From the NCBI RefSeq assembly GCF_018402695.1, contig NZ_JAGYIM010000008.1:165361-229360 (forward strand): DNA of 64,000 bases, read 5' to 3'. Below, piece by piece: positions 1-8,503 of this stretch (positions within the stretch are counted from its first letter, which is position 1; every line of letters begins with the position of its first letter). Origin of the DNA: Arsukibacterium sp. Lineage in GTDB: Bacteria > Pseudomonadota > Gammaproteobacteria > Enterobacterales > Alteromonadaceae. The notes under the pieces were generated by a model. The model was given only the letters and a program-made list of their open reading frames with translations, was not told where the DNA came from and did not search any database. A program made the translations under genes and the position numbers.

Positions 1-109
1 ACCGTTGTTGCTGCACCGGTTTTAAATGCGGGGCAAAATCAACAGCAGGTGCTTGTTGCGCCAGACTGAGACTACTGAACAATAATGCAACTAACGCCAG
101 TTTTTTCAT
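1..109 (-). CDS. lolA: Outer-membrane lipoprotein carrier LolA, N-terminal fragment
   Basis: Only the first 36 codons are present; the gene runs off the left edge. The start reads MKKLALVALLFSSLSLAQQ, a classic Sec signal peptide (two lysines, a hydrophobic core, cleavage near SLA-Q). The ATG directly abuts the TAA stop of ftsK with no spacer, so the two are probably translationally coupled. The identification rests on the conserved ftsK-lolA gene order of gammaproteobacteria plus the periplasmic signal; the mature domain is not visible. LolA carries lipoproteins across the periplasm from LolCDE to LolB. Confidence 0.75.
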   Translation of the reverse strand, partial: MKKLALVALLFSSLSLAQQAPAVDFAPHLKPVQQQR

Positions 110-2581
110 TTAGTACCCTTTAGGTTGTGCCGGCACCATGACCTCACGGTTGCCGTTATGGCCAGGACCACTGACCACCCCACTCATTTCCATTTGTTCT
201 ACCAGCCTTGCTGCCCGGTTATAACCAATCCGGAATTTACGCTGCACACCGGAAACCGACGCCCGGCGACTTTCAATAACATGGGCAACAGCCTGATCAT
301 ACAGTGGGTCGGCCTCACCATCATCTCCCTCCAGTGTCTCACCGGGGAGCAAACTCTCTTCACTGGTTTCACCACTTAAAATTTCTGAAATATAATTCGG
401 TTTACCACGTTTTTTCCAGTCGGCAACAACCGCATGCACTTCATGGTCATCAACAAAAGCACCGTGCACCCGGTTCGGCACTCCTGAGCCCGGCGGCAGG
501 TATAACATGTCGCCCTGCCCCAGCAAACTTTCAGCGCCTTGCTGATCGAGAATGGTTCTCGAATCAATTTTTGATGACACCTGAAACGCAATCCGGGTTG
601 GGATATTGGCTTTAATTAAGCCGGTAATCACATCTACCGAAGGCCGCTGCGTAGCCAGTATTAAGTGAATTCCTGCCGCCCGGGCTTTTTGAGCAATCCG
701 GGCAATCAACTCTTCCACCTTTTTACCAACAATCATCATCATGTCGGCAAATTCATCAATGACTACGACTATTGCCGGGAGTTTTTCCAACAGGGGGACT
801 TCGGTGCGCATATCATCTGATGGCTTCCATAGCGGGTCTTTTAACGGTTCACCCGCGGCTATCGCCTCTTTCACTTTAAGGTTGTAGCCTTTCAGATTGC
901 GCACACCCAATGCCGACATCAGCTTATAACGCCGCTCCATTTCACCTACGCACCAGCGCAGGCCATTAGCGGCATCTTTCATATCGGTAACCACTTCCGT
1001 TAATAAATGCGGTATACCTTCGTAAATTGATAGCTCGAGCATTTTCGGGTCAATCATCAGAAACCGTACATCATCCGGGGTCGACTTATACAGTAAGCTA
1101 CAGATCATAACATTAACGCCAACTGACTTACCGGAGCCTGTGGTACCGGCAACCAGTAAATGCGGCATTTTGGCTAAGTCAGCCACCACGGATTTCCCGG
1201 CGATATCTTTTCCCAGCACCATAGTTAATGCCGATTTTGAGTCGGTAAAAATCTCATCGCCAATCACCTCAGACAGCCGGACAATTTCCCGATGCTGATT
1301 AGGCAGCTCCAGGCCGATAAAGGACTTGCCCGGAATAACTTCTACTACCCGAACACTGATGGCCGATAAAGAGCGCGCTAAATCTTTAGCCAGGCCGGTA
1401 ATTTTACTCACTTTTACCCCAGGGGCTAAATCCAGTTCAAAACGGGTAACCACCGGGCCAGGGTGCACGCCGACAACCCGGGCCTCGACATTGAAATCAA
1501 GCAACTTGGCTTCAACCAATCTTGACACCCGTTCTAAGTCGGCAGGATCAATTGGATTCTGCGCTTTATCCGGGCGGTCCAGCAATGCCAGTGATGGCAG
1601 CTCTTCCAATGTGTGCTGAACTTCCTCAGTATCATCCGTATCGTCTTCTTCGTCCGGGAACTGCATTAGCGGGTCTAACTGCTCCTGCGGCTCAAGCTGA
1701 GCCAGGGTTTTAGACACATGCTCGCGATTCAATGGCTCATCAACGGCACTAAACGACAGCTGTTCGTCAGCAAGTTGATCCATACTGTAATAGGATTTTG
1801 CTTCGGTTTGCGGATTCAGTGGTTTAATGGGCAGCGGTTCAGTAATTTTTGGCTCGTTAAATAATGCCGGTTCAGCACGCTGTTTTGTCAGGCGCTGCTG
1901 AGGCTGATTTAATGCCAGTGGTTCAGGGTCGTGTTGTTTGTCATCATCCTCAGGTGGTGCACTGCCAAAACGCTCGCTTAACCAGCCAGGAAGTGCAGCC
2001 AGCCATTGACCTGCCCGAAAGCAGGCGACGCCGAGATAGTCGGCAACAGTAAGCCATGAGATACCGGTCATCAGGGTAAGGCCGGTTGCAAAACCCGCCA
2101 GAAGCAGCAAGCTGGTACCGATAAAATTAAAGGACGGTAGCAAAACGCTCGTTGTGACATCCCCTACTGCCCCACCGGACGAAAAATAATAAATATCATT
2201 AAAATTCATGCTGCTGATGGCCGTAGCACTAACCAGGGTTAACAGCAGGCCAATCAGCCGCAGTCCCAGAATAAGATAATCCAGTGCAAACACATCGTGG
2301 TAGCGTTTAAACAATAAATAGCCAAATACCGCTATCAGAAATGGCACCAAATACGCCACCCAGCCAAAACTGAATAGCAGCATATCTGCCACCCGCGCGC
2401 CAATCGGACCCGCATAATTGTTGACGCTGGTTTGATAGCCGGTTTGTGACCAGCTTGGATCGGCCGGGTCAAACGAAAACAACGCCAGCAATAAAAACAA
2501 AGCCAGCGCCCAGAACAGGATCAATCCCACTTCGAGCAAGCGTTGCACGCCATTTAACGGAAATAATTGTTTGCTTTGCAA
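110..2581 (-). CDS. ftsK: DNA translocase FtsK
   Basis: 823 aa septal DNA pump that moves chromosome ends and activates XerCD at dif. The N-terminus (about residues 15-190) holds several membrane helices. An acidic, Pro/Gln-rich linker follows (about 205-345), much shorter than in the 1329-residue E. coli protein. The RecA-like motor has Walker A GTTGSGKS near 479-486 and Walker [10 protein letters not shown] near 604-612. The last 65 residues form the winged-helix gamma domain ([17 protein letters not shown]) that reads KOPS sites. The start is a TTG preceded by GAGG at good spacing; no in-frame ATG lies just upstream. It is followed without a gap by lolA. Confidence 0.97.
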   Translation of the reverse strand: MQSKQLFPLNGVQRLLEVGLILFWALALFLLLALFSFDPADPSWSQTGYQTSVNNYAGPIGARVADMLLFSFGWVAYLVPFLIAVFGYLLFKRYHDVFALDYLILGLRLIGLLLTLVSATAISSMNFNDIYYFSSGGAVGDVTTSVLLPSFNFIGTSLLLLAGFATGLTLMTGISWLTVADYLGVACFRAGQWLAALPGWLSERFGSAPPEDDDKQHDPEPLALNQPQQRLTKQRAEPALFNEPKITEPLPIKPLNPQTEAKSYYSMDQLADEQLSFSAVDEPLNREHVSKTLAQLEPQEQLDPLMQFPDEEDDTDDTEEVQHTLEELPSLALLDRPDKAQNPIDPADLERVSRLVEAKLLDFNVEARVVGVHPGPVVTRFELDLAPGVKVSKITGLAKDLARSLSAISVRVVEVIPGKSFIGLELPNQHREIVRLSEVIGDEIFTDSKSALTMVLGKDIAGKSVVADLAKMPHLLVAGTTGSGKSVGVNVMICSLLYKSTPDDVRFLMIDPKMLELSIYEGIPHLLTEVVTDMKDAANGLRWCVGEMERRYKLMSALGVRNLKGYNLKVKEAIAAGEPLKDPLWKPSDDMRTEVPLLEKLPAIVVVIDEFADMMMIVGKKVEELIARIAQKARAAGIHLILATQRPSVDVITGLIKANIPTRIAFQVSSKIDSRTILDQQGAESLLGQGDMLYLPPGSGVPNRVHGAFVDDHEVHAVVADWKKRGKPNYISEILSGETSEESLLPGETLEGDDGEADPLYDQAVAHVIESRRASVSGVQRKFRIGYNRAARLVEQMEMSGVVSGPGHNGNREVMVPAQPKGY

Positions 2582-2747
2582 ATGATGGGCCTCATTATTT
2601 TTATTCTGTCTGCGCAGACCTTACTACCATACCAGAGCCAGCTAAAAAGTGCATCAACCCCTTTGCACAGAGCGCTTGCAGCAGGGCTATACCCTGACAG
2701 CCATTAACCTAATACAACGAAGATTAACCGTAGCTTTACCCGTTTGG

Positions 2748-3236
2748 TTACAGGGACATTGCCACAAAACTGCTTTGTTTAACCTCTTCCATTACCACGT
2801 ACGTCCGGCTTTCCCGCACACTGGGCAATCTGAGCAGGGTTTCTCCCAATAGTTCACGATAGGCCGCCATGTTGGCAACCCGGGTTTTCAGCAGAAAATC
2901 AAAACTCCCTGAGACCAGATGGCACTCCTGAATTTCAGCGAGCTTTTGCACCGCTTTACTGAATTCGTCAAAGTCTTCCGGTGACGTTTTGCTTAAGGTA
3001 ATTTCAACAAATACCAGCAGCGCCGCGCCCACTTTATGTGGGTCTACCAGAGCGGTATAGCCTATAATATAACCTTCGGCTTCCAGCTTGCGTACCCGTT
3101 CCAGACAGGGTGTCGGACTTAACCCCACTCGCCTGGCTAATTCGACGTTGGCCAGACGGCCGTCGTGTTGCAGTTCAGTCAGTATTTTACGATCAATCCG
3201 GTCTAACTTCTTGATACTCTTACTTAAAGAATACAT
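2748..3236 (-). CDS. lrp: Leucine-responsive regulatory protein, Lrp/AsnC family
   Basis: An N-terminal winged helix-turn-helix (LANVELARRVGLSPTPCLER) is followed by an AsnC/RAM ligand-binding domain (ECHLVSGSFDFLLKTRV). The size of about 162 aa is normal for Lrp. An upstream in-frame GTG at 3251 would add five residues, but the ATG at 3236 (MYSLSKSIKKLDRIDRKI) fits the family better and has AGGTGG upstream. It is divergent from alanine dehydrogenase, the usual arrangement when an Lrp-type regulator controls ald in response to alanine. Whether it is the global Lrp or a local alanine-responsive paralogue cannot be told from sequence alone; its resemblance to E. coli Lrp favours the global type. 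Confidence 0.9.
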   Translation of the reverse strand: MYSLSKSIKKLDRIDRKILTELQHDGRLANVELARRVGLSPTPCLERVRKLEAEGYIIGYTALVDPHKVGAALLVFVEITLSKTSPEDFDEFSKAVQKLAEIQECHLVSGSFDFLLKTRVANMAAYRELLGETLLRLPSVRESRTYVVMEEVKQSSFVAMSL

Positions 3237-3371
3237 AGCAGTGAAAACCACCTATTTTAAAATTTAAACAGGATTTTGCACCAAGCCAGCACATCAAAAC
3301 AAGCATTAATTCTGTATTTTACGCTGTATACTGCGCACAAATTTTATCTCTTACCTATAGGGCGGAACAAT
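3237..3371. promoter_or_regulatory. Divergent lrp/ald promoter region
   Basis: 135 bp AT-rich spacer between two divergent genes, so both promoters and any Lrp operator must lie here or in the gene starts. The run AAAATTTAAAC near 3258-3269 suits a loosely defined Lrp site. I could not assign convincing -10/-35 pairs. The ald ribosome site, AGGGCGG, sits about 8 bases before its ATG. Confidence 0.5.
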
Positions 3372-4493
3372 ATGATCATCGGTATCCCAAAAGAAATTAA
3401 AAATCACGAGTACCGTGTCGGTATGACACCAGCCAGCGTCCGCGAGCTGATTGGCCATGGCCACAGTGTTTATGTTGAGCATAATGCGGGTATCGGCATA
3501 GGTTTTACTGACGAAGATTACACCGACACCGGTGCAGTGGTGTTAGCTACCGCAGCAGAAGTTTTCGCTAAGGCGGAAATGATTGTTAAAGTTAAAGAGC
3601 CACAAGCTGTTGAGCGCGCCATGTTGCGTGAAGGCCAAATCCTGTTTACCTACCTGCACCTGGCACCTGACTTACCACAGACTGAAGACTTAATTAAATC
3701 TAAAGCAGTGTGTATTGCTTATGAAACAGTAACCGATAATAAAGGTGGTTTACCGCTACTGGCGCCCATGTCTGAAGTTGCTGGCCGGATGTCAATTCAG
3801 GCTGGTGCCCGGGCGCTGGAAAAATCTTGTGGCGGGCGCGGTGTCTTGTTAGGTGGAGTACCCGGCGTAGCGCCGGCAAAAGTTGTAGTTATCGGCGGTG
3901 GCATGGTAGGTACCAATGCCGCACAAATGGCGGTAGGCCTGGGTGCCGATGTATCAGTTTTAGATCGCAATGTCGATGTACTGCGGCGGATTAATGCGCA
4001 GTTTAATGGCGCGGTAAAAGCAATTTATTCGACTGCTGCCGCATTAGAGCAAGAAGTGCTGGCAGCCGACTTAGTGATTGGTGGTGTGTTGGTACCAGGT
4101 GCTGCTGCGCCGAAGTTAATTACTGCAGAGCATATTAAACGGATGAAACCAGGTTCGGCCATTGTTGATGTAGCGATTGACCAGGGCGGCTGTGTAGAGA
4201 CGTCCAGAGCGACCACCCATGCCGATCCCACTTATATCGTGGACGATGTAGTGCACTACTGTGTGGCAAACATGCCAGGCGCTGTACCACGTACGTCAAC
4301 CTTCGCACTGAATAACGCCACCCTGCCTTTTATCATCCGTCTGGCGAATAAAGGTTATAAACAGGCGTTAACTGACGATAAACACTTACTGGCCGGCCTG
4401 AATGTATATCATGGCCAGGTGACGAACCAAAGTGTGGCTGAAGCACTGGGTTTTGCTTACGTTGCTCCTGAGCAGGCAATTGGCAATAAATAG
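3372..4493 (+). CDS. ald: Alanine dehydrogenase
   Basis: 373 aa NAD-dependent L-alanine dehydrogenase (alanine + NAD + water to pyruvate + ammonium + NADH). The N-terminus [20 protein letters not shown] is diagnostic, including the catalytic region around Lys and His (YLHLAPD). The Rossmann fold is at [24 protein letters not shown], followed by the conserved [10 protein letters not shown]. The open frame extends 32 codons upstream, but the ATG at 3372 gives the family start and has an AGGG-type ribosome site. A divergent lrp suggests alanine-responsive control. A strong hairpin terminator follows. Confidence 0.97.
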   Translation: MIIGIPKEIKNHEYRVGMTPASVRELIGHGHSVYVEHNAGIGIGFTDEDYTDTGAVVLATAAEVFAKAEMIVKVKEPQAVERAMLREGQILFTYLHLAPDLPQTEDLIKSKAVCIAYETVTDNKGGLPLLAPMSEVAGRMSIQAGARALEKSCGGRGVLLGGVPGVAPAKVVVIGGGMVGTNAAQMAVGLGADVSVLDRNVDVLRRINAQFNGAVKAIYSTAAALEQEVLAADLVIGGVLVPGAAAPKLITAEHIKRMKPGSAIVDVAIDQGGCVETSRATTHADPTYIVDDVVHYCVANMPGAVPRTSTFALNNATLPFIIRLANKGYKQALTDDKHLLAGLNVYHGQVTNQSVAEALGFAYVAPEQAIGNK

Positions 4494-4520
4494 CCTGACT
4501 GAATCACGCTAACGTCAATA

Positions 4521-4545
4521 AAAAACCGGCTACAAGCCGGTTTTT
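4521..4545 (+). terminator. Rho-independent terminator after ald
   Basis: Inverted repeat AAAAACCGGC / GCCGGTTTTT with a 5-base loop and a T run, 27 bases past the ald stop. The A run on the left arm means it could also act on the opposite strand. Confidence 0.85.
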
Positions 4546-4563
4546 GCTATTTTCTTTAATTAA

Positions 4564-4795
4564 TTTCAATAAATCAATAATAAAGCTATACATTCTGCCC
4601 AGACCTGTTAAAGTGACTCCCGGCCTGTAAAGCAGACCTATGTAACAACATGTTTTTGAAAACTTCGCTACACGCTTCATAGTAAGTCATGTCCCTGAAG
4701 ATTCACGCACGTTTGCCCGCATAAGTAAATTTAACAGTCAGGCTAACAGCGCATTAAGCGTAATTTAGTTTCATTAAAATTTTTAGGAGTCATTC
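4564..4795 (+). promoter_or_regulatory. Promoter and long 5' leader of the first cold-shock gene
   Basis: A -35-like TTTCAA (4564-4569) and a -10-like TATACA (4587-4592) are 17 bases apart. About 195 bases of untranslated leader follow before the ATG, ending in TAGGAG six bases from the start. Bases about 4615-4760 are almost identical to the leader of the second gene (about 5112-5250). Long conserved leaders are typical of cspA-type mRNAs, where they fold as temperature-sensitive structures. Two tiny open frames inside (4650-4682 and 4689-4724) are kept in both copies. Confidence 0.7.
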
Positions 4796-5005
4796 ATGGC
4801 TAAAGTAACTGGTGTAGTAAAGTGGTTCAACGCAGATAAAGGTTTCGGTTTCATTACTCAGGATAACGGCGGCGCTGACGCGTTCGTTCACTTCCGTGCA
4901 ATCATGACTGAAGGTTACAAAACCTTAGACGAAGGTCAACGCGTAACGTTCGAAATCGAACAAGGCCAGAAAGGCCCTCAAGCTGCTAACGTTACTGTTC
5001 TTTAA
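4796..5005 (+). CDS. Cold-shock protein, CspA family (copy 1)
   Basis: 69 aa single-domain RNA chaperone. Both nucleic-acid-binding motifs are present: RNP1 KGFGFI (residues about 15-20) and RNP2-like DAFVHF (about 28-33). The N-terminus [18 protein letters not shown] is typical. It melts secondary structure in mRNA at low temperature. It has its own promoter, a 200-base leader and a terminator. It differs from the second copy at only a few residues (IMTEG/IQTEG, LDEG/LNEG, VTFE/VAFE, TVL/TLL), so this is a recent tandem duplication. Confidence 0.95.
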   Translation: MAKVTGVVKWFNADKGFGFITQDNGGADAFVHFRAIMTEGYKTLDEGQRVTFEIEQGQKGPQAANVTVL

Positions 5006-5024
5006 TAGTACAGTTCGTTCAGTT

Positions 5025-5053
5025 TAAAAAGCCGGCTTTTAGCCGGTTTTTTT
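5025..5053 (+). terminator. Rho-independent terminator of csp copy 1
   Basis: Stem CCGGC/GCCGG extended by A-T pairs and followed by seven T residues, about 25 bases past the stop codon. Confidence 0.85.
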
Positions 5054-5087
5054 ATTTTAGTAATTTTATTGTTTACAGAATAAAAAC

Positions 5088-5292
5088 TATACATTCAATT
5101 CAGACCTGATATTATATGTCCCGGCCTGTAGATCAGACCTATGTAACAACATGTTTTTGAACACTTCGCTACACGCTTCATAGTAAGTCATGTCCCTGAA
5201 GATTCACGCACGTTTGGCCACATAAGTAACAGTCAGGCTATTAACGCATTAAGCGTAAATTATTATTTTTTTAAAATTTTTAGGAGTCATTC
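5088..5292 (+). promoter_or_regulatory. Promoter -10 and 5' leader of the second cold-shock gene
   Basis: TATACA at 5088-5093 aligns with the -10 of the first copy; the -35 is less clear (TTTATT at 5065-5070). The leader repeats that of copy 1 nearly base for base between the CCGGCCTGTA box and CAGTCAGGCT, and again at GCATTAAGCGTAA and TTTTTAGGAGTCATTC. Conservation is highest in the middle of the leader, which suggests selected RNA structure. Confidence 0.65.
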
Positions 5293-5502
5293 ATGGCTAA
5301 AGTAACTGGTGTAGTAAAGTGGTTCAATGCAGATAAAGGTTTCGGTTTCATTACTCAGGATAATGGCGGCGCTGATGCGTTCGTTCACTTCCGTGCAATT
5401 CAGACTGAAGGTTACAAAACCTTAAACGAAGGTCAGCGCGTAGCTTTCGAAATTGAACAAGGCCAGAAGGGCCCGCAAGCTGCTAACGTAACTCTGCTGT
5501 AA
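5293..5502 (+). CDS. Cold-shock protein, CspA family (copy 2)
   Basis: 69 aa, nearly identical to the protein encoded 497 bases upstream, with the same RNP1 (KGFGFI) and RNP2-like (DAFVHF) motifs. It has an independent leader and terminator, so each copy is its own transcription unit. Synonymous changes outnumber amino-acid changes, so both copies appear to be under purifying selection. Confidence 0.95.
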   Translation: MAKVTGVVKWFNADKGFGFITQDNGGADAFVHFRAIQTEGYKTLNEGQRVAFEIEQGQKGPQAANVTLL

Positions 5503-5525
5503 TAGCTAAGCACGTTCAGTTAGAG

Positions 5526-5553
5526 AAAGCGGCCGTTTTAACGGCCGTTTTTT
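5526..5553 (+). terminator. Rho-independent terminator of csp copy 2
   Basis: Stem CGGCCGTT / AACGGCCG (5530-5547), A run before and T6 after, about 27 bases beyond the stop. Confidence 0.85.
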
Positions 5554-5591
5554 ATTGTCTGCAAATCAGTAATTCACTCATTTTTGCTAAT

Positions 5592-5615
5592 AAAAACGCC
5601 GCAAATTGCGGCGTT
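5592..5615 (-). terminator. Terminator of the minus-strand GAPDH gene
   Basis: Perfect stem AACGCCGCAA / TTGCGGCGTT with a one-base spacer. On the minus strand it is followed by a T run, which fits termination of the GAPDH gene ending at 5639. It separates two convergent units. Confidence 0.8.
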
Positions 5616-5638
5616 CTTTCATCTAAATGTTCGGTTGA

Positions 5639-7093
5639 TTAGTCTTTAGCAACGGGTAAAGTTGGATATTTGATGCCAGCCATGTCATTCATTACCCGGA
5701 TCACCTGTGTGCTGTAACCAAACTCGTTATCATACCAAACGTAAAGCACACAACGGTCACCGTCAACTATCGTTGCTTGCGAGTCAACCACACCAGCATA
5801 ACGTGAGCCCACTAAATCTGACGACACAATTTCAGTAGAACTGGTGTAATCAATCTGATCCTGCAGCTCTGAAAAAAGAGATGTGCGCTGTAAAAAGGCG
5901 TTAAGCTCTTCACGGCTGGTTTCTTTATTCAGGTTTAACGACAAAATTGCCATAGAGACGTTCGGCGTAGGTACCCGGATGGCATTGCCGGTAAGTTTAC
6001 CTTTCAGCTCTGGTAATGCCTTGGCTACTGCACTGGCAGCGCCGGTAGAGGTAATAACCATATTCAAGGGTGCAGCCCTGCCGCGGCGTTCTGCTTTATG
6101 AAAGTTATCAATTAGATTCTGGTCGTTTGTATAAGAATGTACCGTTTCAACATGGCCATTCCGAATACCAAATTCATCGTTCAGTGCTTTTAATACCGGA
6201 GTAATAGCGTTAGTGGTACAACTTGCTGCTGAGACAAATTTATGCTCAGGCATAATCATGTGTTGGTTAACACCATACACGATATTCGGCACTTCGCCTT
6301 TTGCTGGTGCTGTTAACAGCACCCTGGCCGTACCTTTACTCTGGAAGTGAATAGCCAGTTCTTTATCGTCTTTCCAGATCCCGGTATTGTCTACCACCAG
6401 AGCGTTATTAATACCATAAGCCGTGTAATCAACAAGCTCAGGTGAGCTGGCGTATATCACTTTAATAAAAGTCCCGTTGGCTTTAATACCCTGATTTTCT
6501 TCATCGACGGTAATGCTGCCATTAAAAGGGCCATGGATCGAGTCACGACGCAACAGACTGGCACGCTTTTCCAAATCGCCTTTTTTGCCGCCGCGCACCA
6601 CAATTGCCTTTAACCGTAATTTACTGCTTGGACCTGAGCGCTCCAACATCAGACGAGCCAATAAACGACCAATCCGGCCAAAACCGTACAGCACAACATC
6701 AGTCGGTTTAACTTTATCTTCATGATCAAGAATATCACTTAACTCACGCGCTAAATACTGCTCCAGGTTTAAACCGGCACCTGAGTTTTTAAATAAGAAG
6801 CCGTACGCCAACTTACCAATATCGACCCGGCCAGGTGCCAGGTTCATTTTGCTGATGGCTTCCAGAACCGGGAAGCTTTCGCGCAGCCGAAGCTTTTCGC
6901 CTTCAAAGCGTTCCACCGTTTTATGCGCTTTAATAATGTCGATAGTGGTGGCGTTAACCAGCGGCCGGCCGTAAACCACCACTTCAATTCCTTTGTTACG
7001 ATATAGCCGGCCAATTATAGGCTGCATATTCTCGGCGTATTCCTGGCGTTCCTGCCAGCTTTTCTGGTACTGCTCTGCGTGTGATAGGGTCAT
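5639..7093 (-). CDS. Glyceraldehyde-3-phosphate dehydrogenase, long form with N-terminal extension
   Basis: 484 aa, about 150 residues longer than classical GAPDH. Residues 1-125 are an extra helical domain (MTLSHAEQYQKSWQERQEYAE...). The NAD-binding Rossmann motif YGFGRIGRLLARLML lies near 135-150 and the catalytic cysteine is in AASCTTNAIT near residue 292. This long form is known from Vibrio, Shewanella and relatives beside a short GAPDH; such second enzymes are often NADP-preferring or gluconeogenic. The role here is inferred. A classical gap gene also occurs in this window (31573-32577). The gene is single, with its own terminator. Confidence 0.88.
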   Translation of the reverse strand: MTLSHAEQYQKSWQERQEYAENMQPIIGRLYRNKGIEVVVYGRPLVNATTIDIIKAHKTVERFEGEKLRLRESFPVLEAISKMNLAPGRVDIGKLAYGFLFKNSGAGLNLEQYLARELSDILDHEDKVKPTDVVLYGFGRIGRLLARLMLERSGPSSKLRLKAIVVRGGKKGDLEKRASLLRRDSIHGPFNGSITVDEENQGIKANGTFIKVIYASSPELVDYTAYGINNALVVDNTGIWKDDKELAIHFQSKGTARVLLTAPAKGEVPNIVYGVNQHMIMPEHKFVSAASCTTNAITPVLKALNDEFGIRNGHVETVHSYTNDQNLIDNFHKAERRGRAAPLNMVITSTGAASAVAKALPELKGKLTGNAIRVPTPNVSMAILSLNLNKETSREELNAFLQRTSLFSELQDQIDYTSSTEIVSSDLVGSRYAGVVDSQATIVDGDRCVLYVWYDNEFGYSTQVIRVMNDMAGIKYPTLPVAKD

Positions 7094-7224
7094 GTGTCGG
7101 CCTTTTACTTCAAGAAGATGAATTAATCGGAGCCTTGTGCTGTTTTGTAGGGTACAGCTTATTTATCAAAGGCGGCACATTGTAATAGATATTGAAACCT
7201 TACCACAACCACTACAGGTTATTT

Positions 7225-7614
7225 TCAGGTTTTTGTCGCATGCTGAAAACGTAAACTTATTGAGTTGACACAATAGCGCTGTCCCGTGGGCGCCGGACCA
7301 TCGTCAAACACATGGCCCAGATGTGCATCACAGTTACTGCATAAAATTTCGGTTCGCTGCATACCATGGCTGGTATCAGTATGGTACTTTACCCTGCCCT
7401 CCAGCGCCTGATAAAAACTGGGCCAACCACAACCTGCGTCAAATTTAGTGTCAGACGCAAACAACACCGCACCACAACAAATGCAGTGATAGGTACCATC
7501 TGCAGTGTGATGAAGTAATTTACCGGTAAAAGGATACTCAGTACCTTTTAGCCGGGTAACCCGATATTGCTCTTCAGTTAAACGTTGTTGCCATTGTTGC
7601 TCTGTTAACTTCAT
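7225..7614 (-). CDS. msrB: Peptide-methionine (R)-S-oxide reductase MsrB
   Basis: 129 aa repair enzyme that reduces methionine-R-sulfoxide in proteins. Two CxxC pairs form the structural zinc site (CICC and CSNC). The motif AGCGWPSF and the catalytic cysteine in [13 protein letters not shown] at the C-terminus are present. The length fits a stand-alone cytoplasmic MsrB without a signal peptide or MsrA fusion. Confidence 0.95.
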   Translation of the reverse strand: MKLTEQQWQQRLTEEQYRVTRLKGTEYPFTGKLLHHTADGTYHCICCGAVLFASDTKFDAGCGWPSFYQALEGRVKYHTDTSHGMQRTEILCSNCDAHLGHVFDDGPAPTGQRYCVNSISLRFQHATKT

Positions 7615-7796
7615 AATACTTTCCAGTTGACGACATTGCTTAAGCAGTAATACAGCTCGAAATCACTAACAGCTTAGCTTTATTTTGATATTTTACCTTT
7701 AATATCTGAAAAGCGCCGTTAGACATAAATCTCACCGTACTAATCTTAACGTCATTACACTTAGCAGGCATCTACAACACTTCAAAGGAGATGAGT

Positions 7797-8462
7797 ATGC
7801 AAAAGCCACTTTTATGCTTCATTTTATTACTTATTATCGTGTTGCCCACATCACTGCAAGCCAAACAGTTAACAGGTAAATGGCGCGGAAAGCTGCAAAT
7901 GACCCCACAAGCTGCCCTGACTATTGGCATTAACATTGACAATACAGCAGAGGGATATCGTTTATCCTTGGACAGCCCCAACCAGGGAATGTTTGATTAT
8001 AGCCCTAGCCAATTTAAAATCGAAGGTGATAGCGTGCAGTTTCAGGACGATAAGCTAAATGCCAGTTTCCAGGGTACTTTACAGCAAGGGCAGCTTCGCG
8101 GCGAATTCCACCAGGGAAAAACCCTGGCTCTGAATCTGCGAAAGCTGGATGATGCTCAGCTTAAATTGCTGGAAAATGAGGGTAGCTGGTATGGAGACCT
8201 TATCATTAATAACAGTGCCCGCCTGCCGCTGGTCCTGAATATAGCAGTCGCTGACCAGGGCTATCATGTTACGCTCGACAGCCCCAAACAGCAGAGCTTC
8301 GGTATTCCGATAGATAAATTCAGTTTAACGCCAGAAACAATGGAATTTAACTCGGCCATGATTAACGCCAGCTACAGCGCTACCTGGCAGGATGACAGCT
8401 GGCAAGGCACCTTTGTCCAGGGCTCAGCCATGCCACTGGTGCTAAAAAAAAAGCCGAACTGA
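7797..8462 (+). CDS. Secreted protein with two tandem beta-rich repeats; probable N-terminal half of a serine hydrolase
   Basis: 221 aa from the ATG at 7797, chosen because AAGGAG lies six bases upstream; the ATG at 7791 touches the ribosome site. Signal peptide MQKPLLCFILLLIIVLPTSLQA. Two homologous units of about 95 residues follow: GKWRGKLQ...LDSPNQG...LNASFQGTLQ and GSWYGDLI...LDSPKQQ...INASYSATWQ. The frame stops just after a run of nine A (8444-8452). The -1 frame continues without interruption into the beta-lactamase-like protein, which itself lacks a signal peptide and a good start. I infer a single pre-protein of about 560 aa (signal, two repeats, hydrolase) broken by slippage, mutation or sequence error. 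Confidence 0.75.
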   Translation: MQKPLLCFILLLIIVLPTSLQAKQLTGKWRGKLQMTPQAALTIGINIDNTAEGYRLSLDSPNQGMFDYSPSQFKIEGDSVQFQDDKLNASFQGTLQQGQLRGEFHQGKTLALNLRKLDDAQLKLLENEGSWYGDLIINNSARLPLVLNIAVADQGYHVTLDSPKQQSFGIPIDKFSLTPETMEFNSAMINASYSATWQDDSWQGTFVQGSAMPLVLKKKPN

Positions 8463-8503
8463 ATAAGCAGGTAAAACCGACACTTGCCCGGCTGAACCAT
8501 TGG

